Part shown: positions 18,353-28,242 of the stretch, piece by piece
Layout: every line of letters starts with the position of its first letter
Numbering within the stretch: the stretch's first letter is position 1
Source: Nitrosomonas communis
GTDB lineage: Bacteria; Pseudomonadota; Gammaproteobacteria; Burkholderiales; Nitrosomonadaceae
NCBI RefSeq assembly: GCF_900114745.1
Contig: NZ_FOUB01000017.1
Location: forward strand, 1 to 64,000
Reading direction: 5' to 3'
DNA length: 64,000 nt
Translations under genes and position numbers: made by a program
Notes under the pieces: model-generated
Told to the model about the DNA's origin: nothing
Database searches by the model: none
What the model saw: only the letters and a program-made list of their open reading frames with translations

Positions 18353-18661
18353 TAAGAAGGCACACTTTTTTTCTCGTTTTCACTCTATAAATGAATTACA
18401 AATTAACTTAAAACCATTCATAAGTGAATACGTATAAATACGTAGAAAAAGCTTTATGTTATTCCATTTTTAACGGTCATTGTCAGTTTGCTGCCGACCC
18501 CATATAATGAAACACATTTTTAGGAATGCTTGCTCGTTATCCAATACTAGAAATGCCAGGGGTGGTGCTTGGCAGAGATAACTGAATAAGCATTCAATTG
18601 GCCAATATTCCGCATCACAGCATTCGACCGCGAGATTTTTCTGCGCCCAAATTTTGTGTTA

Positions 18662-18755
18662 TTTCACGCTAAACTAGCTTTGTTGGCTTCACCTTGCCGT
18701 ATTATTTATCCTGTCTGCGGCTCGCCTTTGCGTCATTTTTAGTTTGGAAATGGAA
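18662..18755. repeat. Miniature element family 1, degenerate copy 5
   Basis: The core (ggcttcaccttgccgtattatt and ctgtctgcggctcgcc) is intact. The left inverted repeat is degraded (tttcacgctaaactagc) and the flanking trinucleotides no longer match (TTA versus TTC). This is an old insertion. Confidence 0.8.
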
Positions 18756-18934
18756 TTCGTAGCTGAAATAGATTTATTTATGGAAATTAACAATTTTTAT
18801 TGCCATTAATTCATTTTATAGCGTGAATAGGAATTGGCTATAATAGGGTGATATCAGGAGTATCAATGATCAACAAGAAACCCTGATAAATGGATTGATT
18901 ATCTACCTTTTCTTTTGGTCATAATATGGATAAA

Positions 18935-20008
18935 TTATTTGGAAAGTAATCTAACTGAACAGTCTTGTATCGTCTTTTCTTTAAACGATAGTTCTTTTAT
19001 TTCCAGTCCAAATGCACGGCCCCAAAATACCAGTGAGATGCGCAACAAAAGAGGAATGCCGGGCATCATCCAGATTCCTGTAATGCGCTTGTCTACCCGC
19101 CGCCAACCACGAAGAACAACACTGATTAACGCACTTAAGCATAAGGGTTGGCTATACATCTGCAAACACAGCAATGTAGGAGATATAGCCGGTATAAGCC
19201 AATGTACATAACCCCCTTCATGGAACACATTCTCTATTGCATCGAGGGCCGACGGAGGAAAGTCTTCTAATGAACAATCTCCTGAGAGCAGAAGTATATT
19301 CTGTCGCGCTTTGGGGTAGCGTGAAAGGTATAGAGTGCGATTACGCTTGATTAGTTTCTGGAAGGCTCGTCCACGGCCGAAAGAGCCGCCCACTTTATGG
19401 TAAATATGTGCGCGGGGATGTACGCCAAAGCGCCAGCCACGAAGATCAAGTCGGCGGCCAAGATCAATATCTTCATAATAACCTCGCCCAAATACAGGAT
19501 CGAAGCCACCCATTTCCTGAAAAATATCACGACGAATCATAATGGCATGCCCTCTCAGGTAATAAGTCGGTATATAGCCGCCTTCTCGCAGCAAATATTG
19601 ATCCAGGTTATATTTGGCATAACTGTTACCCGCTGGAATGATGGCCGCTAACTTAGCATCAGCAGCTAATGCTGCACATAGCAATGGCAGGAAATCATGG
19701 CTTATTTCAGTATCTGAATTAAGAATTAATACATAGAAAGCATCAGATCGATTAACTGCTTCATTCACTGATCGACCAAAGCCCTGATTCTTTTTTGCAT
19801 GGTAGACATCCACGCAATCGTACGGCAGGTTATCTAACATCTGCCGTGTCTCACTGGCGGAAGCATCATCCTGAATAAAAATACGCCTGATGGAATTGCC
19901 AAGATAGGCCACGACAGAATCGACGCAGCGCCGCGTCAAATCAGGTGCATTGTAAACAGGAATCACGACATCAATTGATTGGTCGGAAGACGCCATCGAT
20001 TTACTCAT
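18935..20008 (-). CDS. Family 2 glycosyltransferase (rhamnosyltransferase-like)
   Basis: This 357-residue protein has a GT-A domain: IDVVIPVYNAPDLTRRCVDS at the nucleotide-sugar site, FIQDDAS, the DxD-type LILNSDTE near residue 95, and the acceptor-side motif GGFDPVFGRGYYEDIDLGRR. The C-terminal third has hydrophobic stretches (ALISVVLRGWRR, IPLLLRISLVFWGRA) that may hold it to the inner membrane. It probably transfers a sugar such as rhamnose onto a lipid-linked surface glycan. It is separated from the next minus-strand gene by 111 bp. Confidence 0.85.
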   Translation of the reverse strand: MSKSMASSDQSIDVVIPVYNAPDLTRRCVDSVVAYLGNSIRRIFIQDDASASETRQMLDNLPYDCVDVYHAKKNQGFGRSVNEAVNRSDAFYVLILNSDTEISHDFLPLLCAALAADAKLAAIIPAGNSYAKYNLDQYLLREGGYIPTYYLRGHAIMIRRDIFQEMGGFDPVFGRGYYEDIDLGRRLDLRGWRFGVHPRAHIYHKVGGSFGRGRAFQKLIKRNRTLYLSRYPKARQNILLLSGDCSLEDFPPSALDAIENVFHEGGYVHWLIPAISPTLLCLQMYSQPLCLSALISVVLRGWRRVDKRITGIWMMPGIPLLLRISLVFWGRAFGLEIKELSFKEKTIQDCSVRLLSK

Positions 20009-20119
20009 GATAACTTACTCAAATTGCAAGAAACCAGACAATGCATACCTACTCCATTTTGTGCTCGGGCTATCCATTCACTCTGAAAGACCGCGCCGGG
20101 GATCGCTAGTTCTTCCAAT

Positions 20120-21451
20120 TTAGCTAATTCTAAGATCAGATTGAGATCGCTTCAAATTATTATTACTCTTTATCTTTCCCTCCGAACGTATTTGTGCTTG
20201 CGTCTCCAGCAAACTTACATAACGCGGCAATACATCGACATCATAATTATCGATCATTTCTTTGATAAAGCGCTGTCGATGCTTCTCGATATAGAAGGAG
20301 TTGCAACCATTAGAAAGAAATTCTTCTATTTTTTGAGAGACGTCATCACGACATCGTAGTTCTGTTTCCGGTATAAACTCAGCGACTGCAGAACGGCCCG
20401 CATGCAGGTAATCCGCTGCCAATACCGGTTTTTTTGCCTTGACCGCTTCAAACACTACCGAAGTTGCAAGATCGATAATGACATCCGCCCAGTTCATCAA
20501 ATGGATCGAGTGAATGTAGTCGTCAGCGATGCTCACATTTGGTAAGCGGCGCAGGGAAGCATCTTTGGTCAAAGATTGTTTCCAGCCGCCACGAGTATGG
20601 GGCTTGATCACCAATACAATTTCTGGGAAAGTAGCAATCATTCGAATAACTTCGCCCACTTCCTCCCAGAAAATGGTGAAATCATCCTTTCTCAAAAACA
20701 TCGCTATTTTGAGTCGATTGCTGGAGCTTGCCAGCGGTGCAGGAGGTAACAATTCCTTCAATTTAGCGAGCCATTCATCGCAATAGCGCGGCGAACCTAG
20801 TATTGCTAATGAATGATCAGTCATAAAGGGATAAAAGCGTTTGGCACATAATTCATTCGGCACGACTAGCTTGTCAAATATTCGCCCAGCGGAATATAGC
20901 GTGTTCGGCTGAAGACTCCATTCGCCATGCCGTATCAATTGATTAGCATGCGGACTATCTCCGTGAGGGAGCGATACTGCCCCTAAGCCCATGGTGTGAG
21001 CCATGGAGACTACTGTTTCAACCCACTCCAGACATACTGGCGAATTTTTTGTAATCCAGTCAAATACCACAACCCCCTTATCCAGATTTACAAAACTATA
21101 TCTTAGCAGCTGATGAGCAGTAATTCTCCAAGTGCGTTCTCGTTGCTCATTATCAAAAATTCTACACAAGGCAACAGCAAAGGGTCCTATAAGCGAGCGT
21201 CTTAAACTATGGCTCAATAACAGCGTTTGAATTCGCCATGCGGCATATACAAGTGCTGGCAATAACTCTCGTATATGAGCAACGCGCACAGCCGCCAGAG
21301 TGGCCAAATACTGAATGCGGTAATCATCCCGAAATTTTGGATTGCCTATCAGAATGACGTCACAAGTATGACCAGATTCAATCCATTTGGAAATGACCGG
21401 GGTAATATGATCAATATCATTATAATGGCGAAGAAAGAAAAGTGCTTTCAT
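20120..21451 (-). CDS. Surface-polysaccharide glycosyl/glycerophosphotransferase-like protein
   Basis: This 443-residue protein is weakly related to the GT-B-fold surface carbohydrate proteins such as the one at 13934-15346. Supporting segments are HTCDVILIGNPKF (N-terminal Rossmann strand), SLPHGDSPHANQL, LAILGSPRYCDEWL, IVLVIKPHTRGGW (same place as the RPHPSE motif), and HLMNWADVIIDLATSVVFEA followed by AKKPVLAAD. No membrane segment is seen. It probably belongs to the CDP-glycerol/capsule transferase superfamily, but donor and acceptor are unknown. Confidence 0.65.
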   Translation of the reverse strand: MKALFFLRHYNDIDHITPVISKWIESGHTCDVILIGNPKFRDDYRIQYLATLAAVRVAHIRELLPALVYAAWRIQTLLLSHSLRRSLIGPFAVALCRIFDNEQRERTWRITAHQLLRYSFVNLDKGVVVFDWITKNSPVCLEWVETVVSMAHTMGLGAVSLPHGDSPHANQLIRHGEWSLQPNTLYSAGRIFDKLVVPNELCAKRFYPFMTDHSLAILGSPRYCDEWLAKLKELLPPAPLASSSNRLKIAMFLRKDDFTIFWEEVGEVIRMIATFPEIVLVIKPHTRGGWKQSLTKDASLRRLPNVSIADDYIHSIHLMNWADVIIDLATSVVFEAVKAKKPVLAADYLHAGRSAVAEFIPETELRCRDDVSQKIEEFLSNGCNSFYIEKHRQRFIKEMIDNYDVDVLPRYVSLLETQAQIRSEGKIKSNNNLKRSQSDLRIS

Positions 21452-21730
21452 TCAATATTTTCTAAAATATTCATTCAAAATGGTGAAATTAGATTAACCC
21501 TGGCAAAGCTGAGCGAAGACCTTAATTTTTCTATCCTGCCCAACTAAGGAATCTAGGTTTAATGAATCATGGTAGCAAATGGCTTCTTCAACAAACGCGA
21601 CGCTAACATGTTACTACATGGTACTGGAAATGAAGTCAAAACTAATTTCATCCAGACAAAAAGTCGGCAATGTGGTGATATTACTTGGCTTGCAGCTTGT
21701 TTACACTTCTAGATAAATCAAGGAATTGTT

Positions 21731-22678
21731 ATGGTAAGTAATAAACATATTCTCCTATACGAAGAAACTGAAATCGTAAGAATGCTGGCGATTGGGTCGG
21801 GAGCCGATTTATCGGTGCCGAAAGTACGGTACAAAGCCATCGAAATATTGGAAGGGGGGGAGTCATCTATTTGCCCCGAAGTGGATTCGAGTTATCTGAG
21901 CGAGAGCGAGAATTGATCTCGAACACATCGAATATATTGACACGAGTGCCCGATGTCGAGGACGACCGACGATCATTTTCGATCCAGCGCATGGTCGCAT
22001 CAAGAAATATCATTACGTACACGTAAAAGAGAAAATGATGCGAGCCCAAGTCAAAGATACAGCACGCCCTGACCTTGAGGTAATCATGTCGCGTTATAGC
22101 AAATAGGGTGATAATGTGATCACGCAATTGTTTCCTAGCTACAAGCTAGCGCTCGACCGTAAACGAACCACTTATCGGTCGATATCTCGCAACAGCAGCC
22201 AATCATTACACATCGACTCCGAGCTACAGATGCCCCACTCAAGGACGCAGTATGCTGCGCATCTTCACTAACATCAATCCTGCCAATGGACCACGTATCT
22301 GGCAGCTCGGTGAACCATTCGAACCCTTCATGCGCCGTTTCCTGCCTGCTGTACGCCTTAGTAACCAAGTTGGGTTTTCTCTATTCTTGCTCACCTCGGC
22401 ATTATTGACGGAACAAAAACCAAATACGACTAGTACATAGCCACGTTGCGCTCTCTTGGTATCCGTGACGAAGAGTATCAGCGAACATTATCGCGCAAAA
22501 TCATGGAATTTCCGGCTGGATCAAGCTGGATCGCGCTCACCGATTTGGTACTACATGGTGCGATGGGGGGCAGCACAGTCTCGACCAAATATTCTACCTG
22601 CCGGCAGATGCGATGAATGACCCGTCATGCTCTCCATTACACATCTTAGAAAGATTAACCAGCGAAGCCTTGGCTTAA
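21731..22678 (+). pseudogene. kdoO: Kdo hydroxylase (kdoO) pseudogene
   Basis: This is a decayed gene on the plus strand. Piecing frames together gives GVIYLPRSGFELSERERELI from 21859, then TIIFDPAHGRIKKYHYVHVKE, then LRIFTNINPANGPRIWQLGE and PFEPFMRRFLP from 22252, and finally a C-terminal part (…LEQTFYLPADAMND equivalent) ending near 22678. This order matches the 3-deoxy-D-manno-octulosonic-acid 3-hydroxylase family, which oxidises Kdo in the LPS inner core to Ko. Frame changes at the G7 run (21854-21860), near 21950, around 22100-22240 and near 22430 make it non-functional. Loss would change inner-core chemistry from Ko back to Kdo. Confidence 0.7.
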
Positions 22679-22966
22679 GGATAAGCCGACCCCGTTAGAT
22701 ATACCGAAATCATTTTGATGATCGGCAAATAAAGGTGCCTTATCGCAAGGGTGATTCTGAATTCCAAGATCGAATTTAACTGGTTAAAATATAAAGACGA
22801 AGTTTAATTTGATGCGTCCATTAAACTATGGAATTCAGTAGGCACGATATACTCCGCTAGCATATCGATAGTCTAATTTGAACCACTTCTCGCAAGTATC
22901 TATGAAACTTGTTCGATACTTATTCCCCTTTTTATTAACAGTTTTTTGAGAAAAGGAATGTAAAAT
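22679..22966. other. Intergenic stretch without recognisable content
   Basis: This AT-rich spacer lies between the kdoO pseudogene and the rgpF-like pseudogene. No frame, hairpin or repeat stood out. Confidence 0.5.
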
Positions 22967-23702
22967 TCAATAAGGAAGGGCTTCCATAAGCAGGTAGTCG
23001 CATCTATCCAATTCTTTGTCATCATAATGGATTTGATTTAAGATATTTTCCAAGCTATAAACAGCTGATAGTTTAAAACGGTGACCAAACGATTGAGAAA
23101 AGCCAACTTCATATTTTCTTATTATCGCCATCTTAAATTCTAACACTTCAACTTTGCTAAAAAATTGGATGAATTCCTGTGAATTTATTACAGCCTTTTT
23201 GCAATAAAGGAAATATGATTGTAGATGGAGAGAAAAATGTAGAGAATCTGTCATTCCTATAATATCAGCATTATTATTTTCCAATCTTGCAATTATATTT
23301 TTAATACTGAAAAATGACCCTAGAACGCTATCATTTGCTAAAAGTAATGCATTGTGTAAATGATATTGAGGGTATTTCCTGCAATCCTATATTCCAACCA
23401 TAGAAATCATAGCCCCTGTTCTCCCGTACAATTATTCTTATACAAAGTTTCGAGAATTCCTTTCGATCTGTATCTAAGATCATATCGCTTGAGCTGATGG
23501 AAATGATATCGAACCCTGCTAGCTTAAGCTCGCTAAGATAATAATATACATTCTTCCTAATGACGCTCTTTTCGTCAAAACTGTAGAATAAACATATTGG
23601 TCTAGCATATTTGGATGACAAATACCCTGGTTTTGAGTATCGCACTTTTGGCTTTTCATATCTTCTGCTGTTTATGAGTACGCTAGCCAGCATCTTACGC
23701 AA
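22967..23702 (-). pseudogene. Rhamnan-synthesis F (RgpF)-like protein, frameshifted
   Basis: Two adjoining minus-strand frames join into one protein. The first (23702-23331) has YARPICLFYSFDEKSVIRKN, then IIVRENRGYDFYGWNIGLQE, the family's diagnostic RxNxGYDxxxW motif. The second (23284 down to 22967) continues ENNNADIIGMTDSLHFSLHL then SYFLYCKKA, and between them a shifted frame reads LHNALLLANDSVLGSFFSI. A single-base change near 23365 separates them. The RgpF domain is found in polysaccharide polymer assembly enzymes. The fragment may also lack its original N-terminus. It is likely inactive. Confidence 0.72.
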
Positions 23703-23840
23703 AAGCTTTAAGTCTTCAACTATTTTTTAGTTTGCCAAAATATTGATGTTTTCATAAATCTTTGCTGAAGCCGCATAAACCTCAAAAATTTTAGCAGGGG
23801 CAAGCGATTTTGCACCGACACATGTGTTGCTCTGCATGAT

Positions 23841-26399
23841 TCAAACAATAAATCGATCCCAAGTTCCGTAGCGGTTGTGTACCGGACCACGTGGCAAACT
23901 GAATATGATCAAAAGTAATCCGCAAACTATGCTGGAAATGAGTGACTCAATACTTGTGTCATAAAAGAAAGGCGTAACTAGTAAAGCTAAACCAAGTGGT
24001 ATGAGAAAAAATCGACTGGCGCGACCCGATTCAGCCAGAGCAGTAATGGCTACGGTCAACACAAGCGAGCCAATTAAATGATCTGCATTGGCCATGCTTG
24101 TTCCAGCATCCAGCGTAATACGCGTAAACATCAGCCAAATTCCAATCGGTAGACACATTACTAAATTCCAGGGCAAAGTCACGCCGCCCCCTAATATTTC
24201 CTTGAAAATTTTTGAGGGTCTTTGTGCAAAATTTTCTTCAATTACTTCCTGTTTTCCTTCATCTGTATCTCCCTGAAAGAAAACGTGTAGGAGGGAACGT
24301 CCCTGTTTTTTTCTACGATATAGAAATTGGCACGTTGCGATCAGTTCATCAATAGAATAGGGAATTTGTATTAGCATGGCCACTGCAGCAATCAAGCATA
24401 ACGTGCACCATGTTCCGATCAAGATCGGTTGAATAATAATAAAGAAAATGGAAACAATGCCCAATGGCACAATCATAATACCAAATAATATCACCAGCCA
24501 TGGCATAGTCCGCCAGCGCCTTGCTGAGCCTATCATGCCGGTCAGAATTTCTAATGCATAAGTCAGTGCTCCCAATCCAGCATCGGGTACCGGCCAAGCT
24601 TTCGAAATGGATGAAGTGATTATTTTTTCGGTTCCATTGCGCGGATCTTGTGGTGAACCTGCAAAAAATGGTTCCCATACGCCATCGATATGGCCAAGCT
24701 GATAAGCACACAAATAGCGGGAGATAAAGAAACCAATAAACGCCAGTATGATAATGGGCAAACGCTGAAACCAGCTAGAAGGGGAGTACGACCAACCTGG
24801 GGGTATCGTCGGTCCGGTTTGAGCAGCAACTGCTGAAACACCGGGTACTGGGCGAGTTAAAATTGCAAAACCCATAACCAGCATCCCGACAATTGTGTCG
24901 TTGAGATAGGCAGCCGCGGTTGGTGCCCAGAAGATCAATGGCGCACTCAATAACCAGAAGCCTACTGCGCCACAAAGCCAGCGAGCAAAACCAAAGCGCC
25001 ACGACAAGGACATGAACGATAAAATAAGCAGCACCACACCGGAAATAACATCGCTCCAGACCATAGCTTGCGATTCATATGCCAGGATAAAAGGAGCTGT
25101 CATGAGCCAGAAAGCCAGGCCTAGATTGAGGAAATGCGCCCAAAGGTTTTCGTTATGTTGCCGAAAGTACTCTGTTTCATGTTTGTGTCTGATCTGGTCC
25201 GCGTTGAGATGTTTTTCTTGCGCTGCTCGTACCCAGTCTGGTAATAAAACACCGTTTCTTTTGTACCAGGCAACAGGATCTTTCTTCAGGCTAGCAATGA
25301 GATTTTTTAATCCTTCATAGATCCTATGCTTCGGTTGCCAATCCAGTAATTTTTGTGCACGACTAATATCGAGATCGTAATGATCAGAAGCCAGGTCGAT
25401 CATAAATGGTTTGATAAAAGGTTTTTTGCCCTGATCAATGGTATCAGGAACAACTGGCTCAGCCTGTTCCTCCAGCCATGCACCGGACTTGGCAATAAAT
25501 TCCGGAATATCTACCGTTTGCCATTCCTTCTTGCCAAAAATCAGATAACCAATCCGATTCTGCAATTCCTGATAACTCATCACCTCATCCTCGCCAGCCA
25601 GCATGATGTTGGTGTGCGGTAATTTCTTGCGGCGGTCTACTACACGTTTGAATAGATCTACCATGTCTTCTTTATGGAGAAGAGCCTGACCGGCCATCAG
25701 ATCGCCCGCATAAAGATGGCTTCTAAAGTCGCGTTCATAAATTCTGGCTATTTGATGAGACAATGTCGGTACCGCCTTATCGTTATCATATACACCAGCT
25801 AACCGCAAAATGGTGTAAGGAATCTTGTTATGTTGCTGCTTGATAACTTTTTCTGCTTCGACCTTGGATAGTGGATAAGCCCACCGGGGCTTAAGCGGCA
25901 TACCTTCATTGATTTTTTGACCTGGTACAGTTGGTTCGTGAACCAACATTGTGCTAGAAAAAATAAACCGGTCAACTTCAAAGTCTTGCAGGATGTTAAG
26001 CAAACGCTGGGTACCTTCAATTGTGACACTCTGATAAAGGGGATTAGGTTGCCCGGTAAAATCGAAATAGGCGGTTAAATGGATAACAGCAGCAATTTTT
26101 TGTCCACATTGGGCGCGTATTTCATTAAATGCTGATTTGACAGAATTTTCAGAGGTTAGATTGCAATCAATACTGATATCTGCTTTATCACACGGATTGA
26201 TATCAAGCCCAACCACGTGGTAACCTTTTCTCAAGGCGTCACAGAGTGAACCTCCTATATTTCCGGAAGCCCCAGTTATAATGACAAGCGGTTTTTGTAG
26301 ATTAGTCATATTTTTCTGATGATTCATCTTAAATGAATTTGCTCCAGAATTATTTTGTATACTATCAGCAAACAGAACATCTTTATGACAAAAAGGCAA
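23841..26399 (-). CDS. SDR epimerase / SPW-repeat / VKOR membrane fusion protein
   Basis: This 852-residue three-part protein has residues about 35-330 as an NAD-dependent epimerase/dehydratase (IITGASGNIGGSLCDALRKG Rossmann loop; active-site-type YPLSKVEAEKV). About 415-515 has two SPW-type membrane hairpins (FWLMTAPFILAY, FWLLSAPLIFW). About 545-720 is a vitamin-K-epoxide-reductase-like domain with the periplasmic redox motif GTWCTLCLIAAVAM (CxxC). More hydrophobic helices follow to the end. VKOR homologues reoxidise periplasmic disulfide carriers using quinone. The start is uncertain: Met25 or Met31 (MTNLQKPLVIITGASG) is closer to the Rossmann fold than the first Met. Function of the fusion is unknown. 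Confidence 0.85.
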   Translation of the reverse strand: MPFCHKDVLFADSIQNNSGANSFKMNHQKNMTNLQKPLVIITGASGNIGGSLCDALRKGYHVVGLDINPCDKADISIDCNLTSENSVKSAFNEIRAQCGQKIAAVIHLTAYFDFTGQPNPLYQSVTIEGTQRLLNILQDFEVDRFIFSSTMLVHEPTVPGQKINEGMPLKPRWAYPLSKVEAEKVIKQQHNKIPYTILRLAGVYDNDKAVPTLSHQIARIYERDFRSHLYAGDLMAGQALLHKEDMVDLFKRVVDRRKKLPHTNIMLAGEDEVMSYQELQNRIGYLIFGKKEWQTVDIPEFIAKSGAWLEEQAEPVVPDTIDQGKKPFIKPFMIDLASDHYDLDISRAQKLLDWQPKHRIYEGLKNLIASLKKDPVAWYKRNGVLLPDWVRAAQEKHLNADQIRHKHETEYFRQHNENLWAHFLNLGLAFWLMTAPFILAYESQAMVWSDVISGVVLLILSFMSLSWRFGFARWLCGAVGFWLLSAPLIFWAPTAAAYLNDTIVGMLVMGFAILTRPVPGVSAVAAQTGPTIPPGWSYSPSSWFQRLPIIILAFIGFFISRYLCAYQLGHIDGVWEPFFAGSPQDPRNGTEKIITSSISKAWPVPDAGLGALTYALEILTGMIGSARRWRTMPWLVILFGIMIVPLGIVSIFFIIIQPILIGTWCTLCLIAAVAMLIQIPYSIDELIATCQFLYRRKKQGRSLLHVFFQGDTDEGKQEVIEENFAQRPSKIFKEILGGGVTLPWNLVMCLPIGIWLMFTRITLDAGTSMANADHLIGSLVLTVAITALAESGRASRFFLIPLGLALLVTPFFYDTSIESLISSIVCGLLLIIFSLPRGPVHNRYGTWDRFIV

Positions 26400-26534
26400 A
26401 CACTAAAATATAAAAAGCTGTCTCTTGGCATCATAGATCTTTACTGCATTGCTTTATGGCCACACAAGACTTTAAGTATAGACAAAATTATTAGAATATA
26501 GACTCTTGAATCAGTTTCACCTTATTACGAATAA

Positions 26535-26635
26535 TTCCATTTCCAAATCAAAACTAACTTTGTCGGCTTCACCTTGCCGTATTATTTATACTGTCTGCGG
26601 CTCGCCTTTGCGTCATTTTTGATTTGGAAATGGAA
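26535..26635. repeat. Miniature element family 1, copy 6
   Basis: This is a 101-bp full-length copy. The flanks are TAA (26532-26534) and TTA (26636-26638), so the duplication is imperfect here. Its right end lies 4 bp from the stop codon of the downstream minus-strand gene (26640), so it may act as that gene's 3' end. Confidence 0.93.
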
Positions 26636-26639
26636 TTAG

Positions 26640-28214
26640 TTAATTATGTGATGTGACAGCAATCTTCAGCTTTGCCGCCACAGATTCAACAGTTGTGGCC
26701 TCTATTACCATATGTGCTTCAGCATGAGTCAGTGCTTCCTGAGTTCTCAATTGAAGCTCCAGAACAGAAATATCGGCCTCGGAAGCATCCTTACCTGTTA
26801 CGCTACGAGCTTGAATGCGCTGCCTGAGCAATGCTTCCGGCACCAGAAAATCCAGGATGCAAAAAATTACTCCGCAACGCATCGCAATCTGCTGAAATAA
26901 CTCACGTTGCCAACGCGCAATGAAGGTAGCATCGACCAGTACAGGCCAGCCCGCCTCAAGCAGTGTTTCGGCAAGTTCTGCCAAAAAATCATAAGTGCGC
27001 CGGGAAAATTCCCGGCTATAAATACCACTTTCAGCAGATGAACCGCTTTTAGTCAGCGCCTCCAGTCCAGCCAAACGTTTGCGTTCAATATCCGAACGCA
27101 GGCTGATCATTTCAAACTTCATAATGAGACTCTGACTAAACACGGTCTTTCCCGAACCAGATAAGCCATGTGTAATCATCAGAACAGGTTTTACCGCCCG
27201 GGTGAGCCTTTCAGCTAATCGGAGATGATACAGCCCCTGCTGTCTTTCGTATTCCACCATTTCTGAAGGCAATCCTGACTGAGCTGCACGAATAAAGGCT
27301 ACTTTAGCGCGCACCATAGCACGATAAACCGCGTAGTAGCGCAAAAGCTTCATGCCGGCATAATCGCCTGTACGTTCCAGGTAGCGATTGAGAAAACGTG
27401 AAGCAAAATCATGATGATTTCGAAACAGCAAGTCCATATAGCAAAAGGCGACTTCTGACATCACATCAATCCAGCGCAAAGCTGGATTAAACTCAATGCA
27501 ATCAAAAATCAATAACTTGCCTTCTTCCCAGGCCATGTTGCCAAGATGTAGATCACCATGGCATTCCCGCACATAACCTTGTACACGGCGCAGCTCAAGA
27601 TCAGGCACGAGTCTATTATGCTCAGCAGCACTCCATTGATGAATAGTTTCTAGCCATTGAAGCCCTTTCGACCTCTCTCCAGCTTGTTCGCTAATCTGTT
27701 CGAAGTTTTGGGCAACCGACTCCCAGATAGTTTCTGCCGTACCCCATGACGAATCCATCAGGACACAAGGGATATTCAAATGAAAATCTGCTACGGTACT
27801 GGCAATGGTATCGACATGCTGCACTGATAGTTGCGCCAGATGATCGAGCCGATCCAAAGTTGCTTCCGGATCGAACTGATCCATTTTGATAGCGTAATCC
27901 AGCACAGGACCTGGGCCATTGAGACAAGGAGCTGCGACATCCCCGTTAAAAGTAACAACTTCAAGATAAATATCCGGCGCCAACCGGCGATTGAGTCGCA
28001 ACTCTTCTTCACAATAGAAGCGACGCTTGTCCAGCGTGCTGAAATCAAGGAAGCCGAGATTCAGCGGTTTCTTTAGCTTGTAAACAAAATTACCCGTTAG
28101 CAGCACATGGGAAATATGCGTCTCTACATGCTGAATGCGCCCGACGGGATGAGGATAACACGCCGGATCAAGCAGCGCTTCAATTATCTGCTTTTGTGCA
28201 GCCTCTTCTTTCAT
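26640..28214 (-). CDS. Aminoglycoside-phosphotransferase-like kinase fused to P-loop ATPase
   Basis: This 524-residue protein has residues about 1-330 with a protein-kinase-like APH fold (ATP-binding GNFVYKLKKPLNLGFLDFST, catalytic HGDLHLGNMAW, metal-binding LLIFDCIEFNPALRWIDV). Residues about 340-520 are a P-loop kinase domain (MITHGLSGSGKTVFSQSL; LRSDIERKRL). Both domains face the cytosol. This two-domain family is widespread in proteobacteria and annotated as a bifunctional phosphotransferase/ATP-binding protein, with no settled substrate. Resistance to aminoglycosides should not be assumed. The DksA-like gene follows 29 bp away (28243-28641, same strand, upstream). Confidence 0.85.
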   Translation of the reverse strand: MKEEAAQKQIIEALLDPACYPHPVGRIQHVETHISHVLLTGNFVYKLKKPLNLGFLDFSTLDKRRFYCEEELRLNRRLAPDIYLEVVTFNGDVAAPCLNGPGPVLDYAIKMDQFDPEATLDRLDHLAQLSVQHVDTIASTVADFHLNIPCVLMDSSWGTAETIWESVAQNFEQISEQAGERSKGLQWLETIHQWSAAEHNRLVPDLELRRVQGYVRECHGDLHLGNMAWEEGKLLIFDCIEFNPALRWIDVMSEVAFCYMDLLFRNHHDFASRFLNRYLERTGDYAGMKLLRYYAVYRAMVRAKVAFIRAAQSGLPSEMVEYERQQGLYHLRLAERLTRAVKPVLMITHGLSGSGKTVFSQSLIMKFEMISLRSDIERKRLAGLEALTKSGSSAESGIYSREFSRRTYDFLAELAETLLEAGWPVLVDATFIARWQRELFQQIAMRCGVIFCILDFLVPEALLRQRIQARSVTGKDASEADISVLELQLRTQEALTHAEAHMVIEATTVESVAAKLKIAVTSHN

Positions 28215-28242
28215 GACCCGTTGCTATTTATTCATACCTTGT

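Larger units (their letters stand above)
17750..18934. other. 1.2-kb intergenic region with two miniature elements
   Basis: No believable gene was found. It contains family-1 elements at 18253-18352 and 18662-18755, and the promoter region of the operon below 17749 must lie near its left end. A 63-codon frame at 18021-18212 (minus) has no recognisable features. Confidence 0.6.

Noticed and set aside
26640-28214. Antibiotic resistance gene
   Set aside because: The APH-like fold alone does not imply aminoglycoside phosphorylation; the fused P-loop domain marks a different, uncharacterised family.
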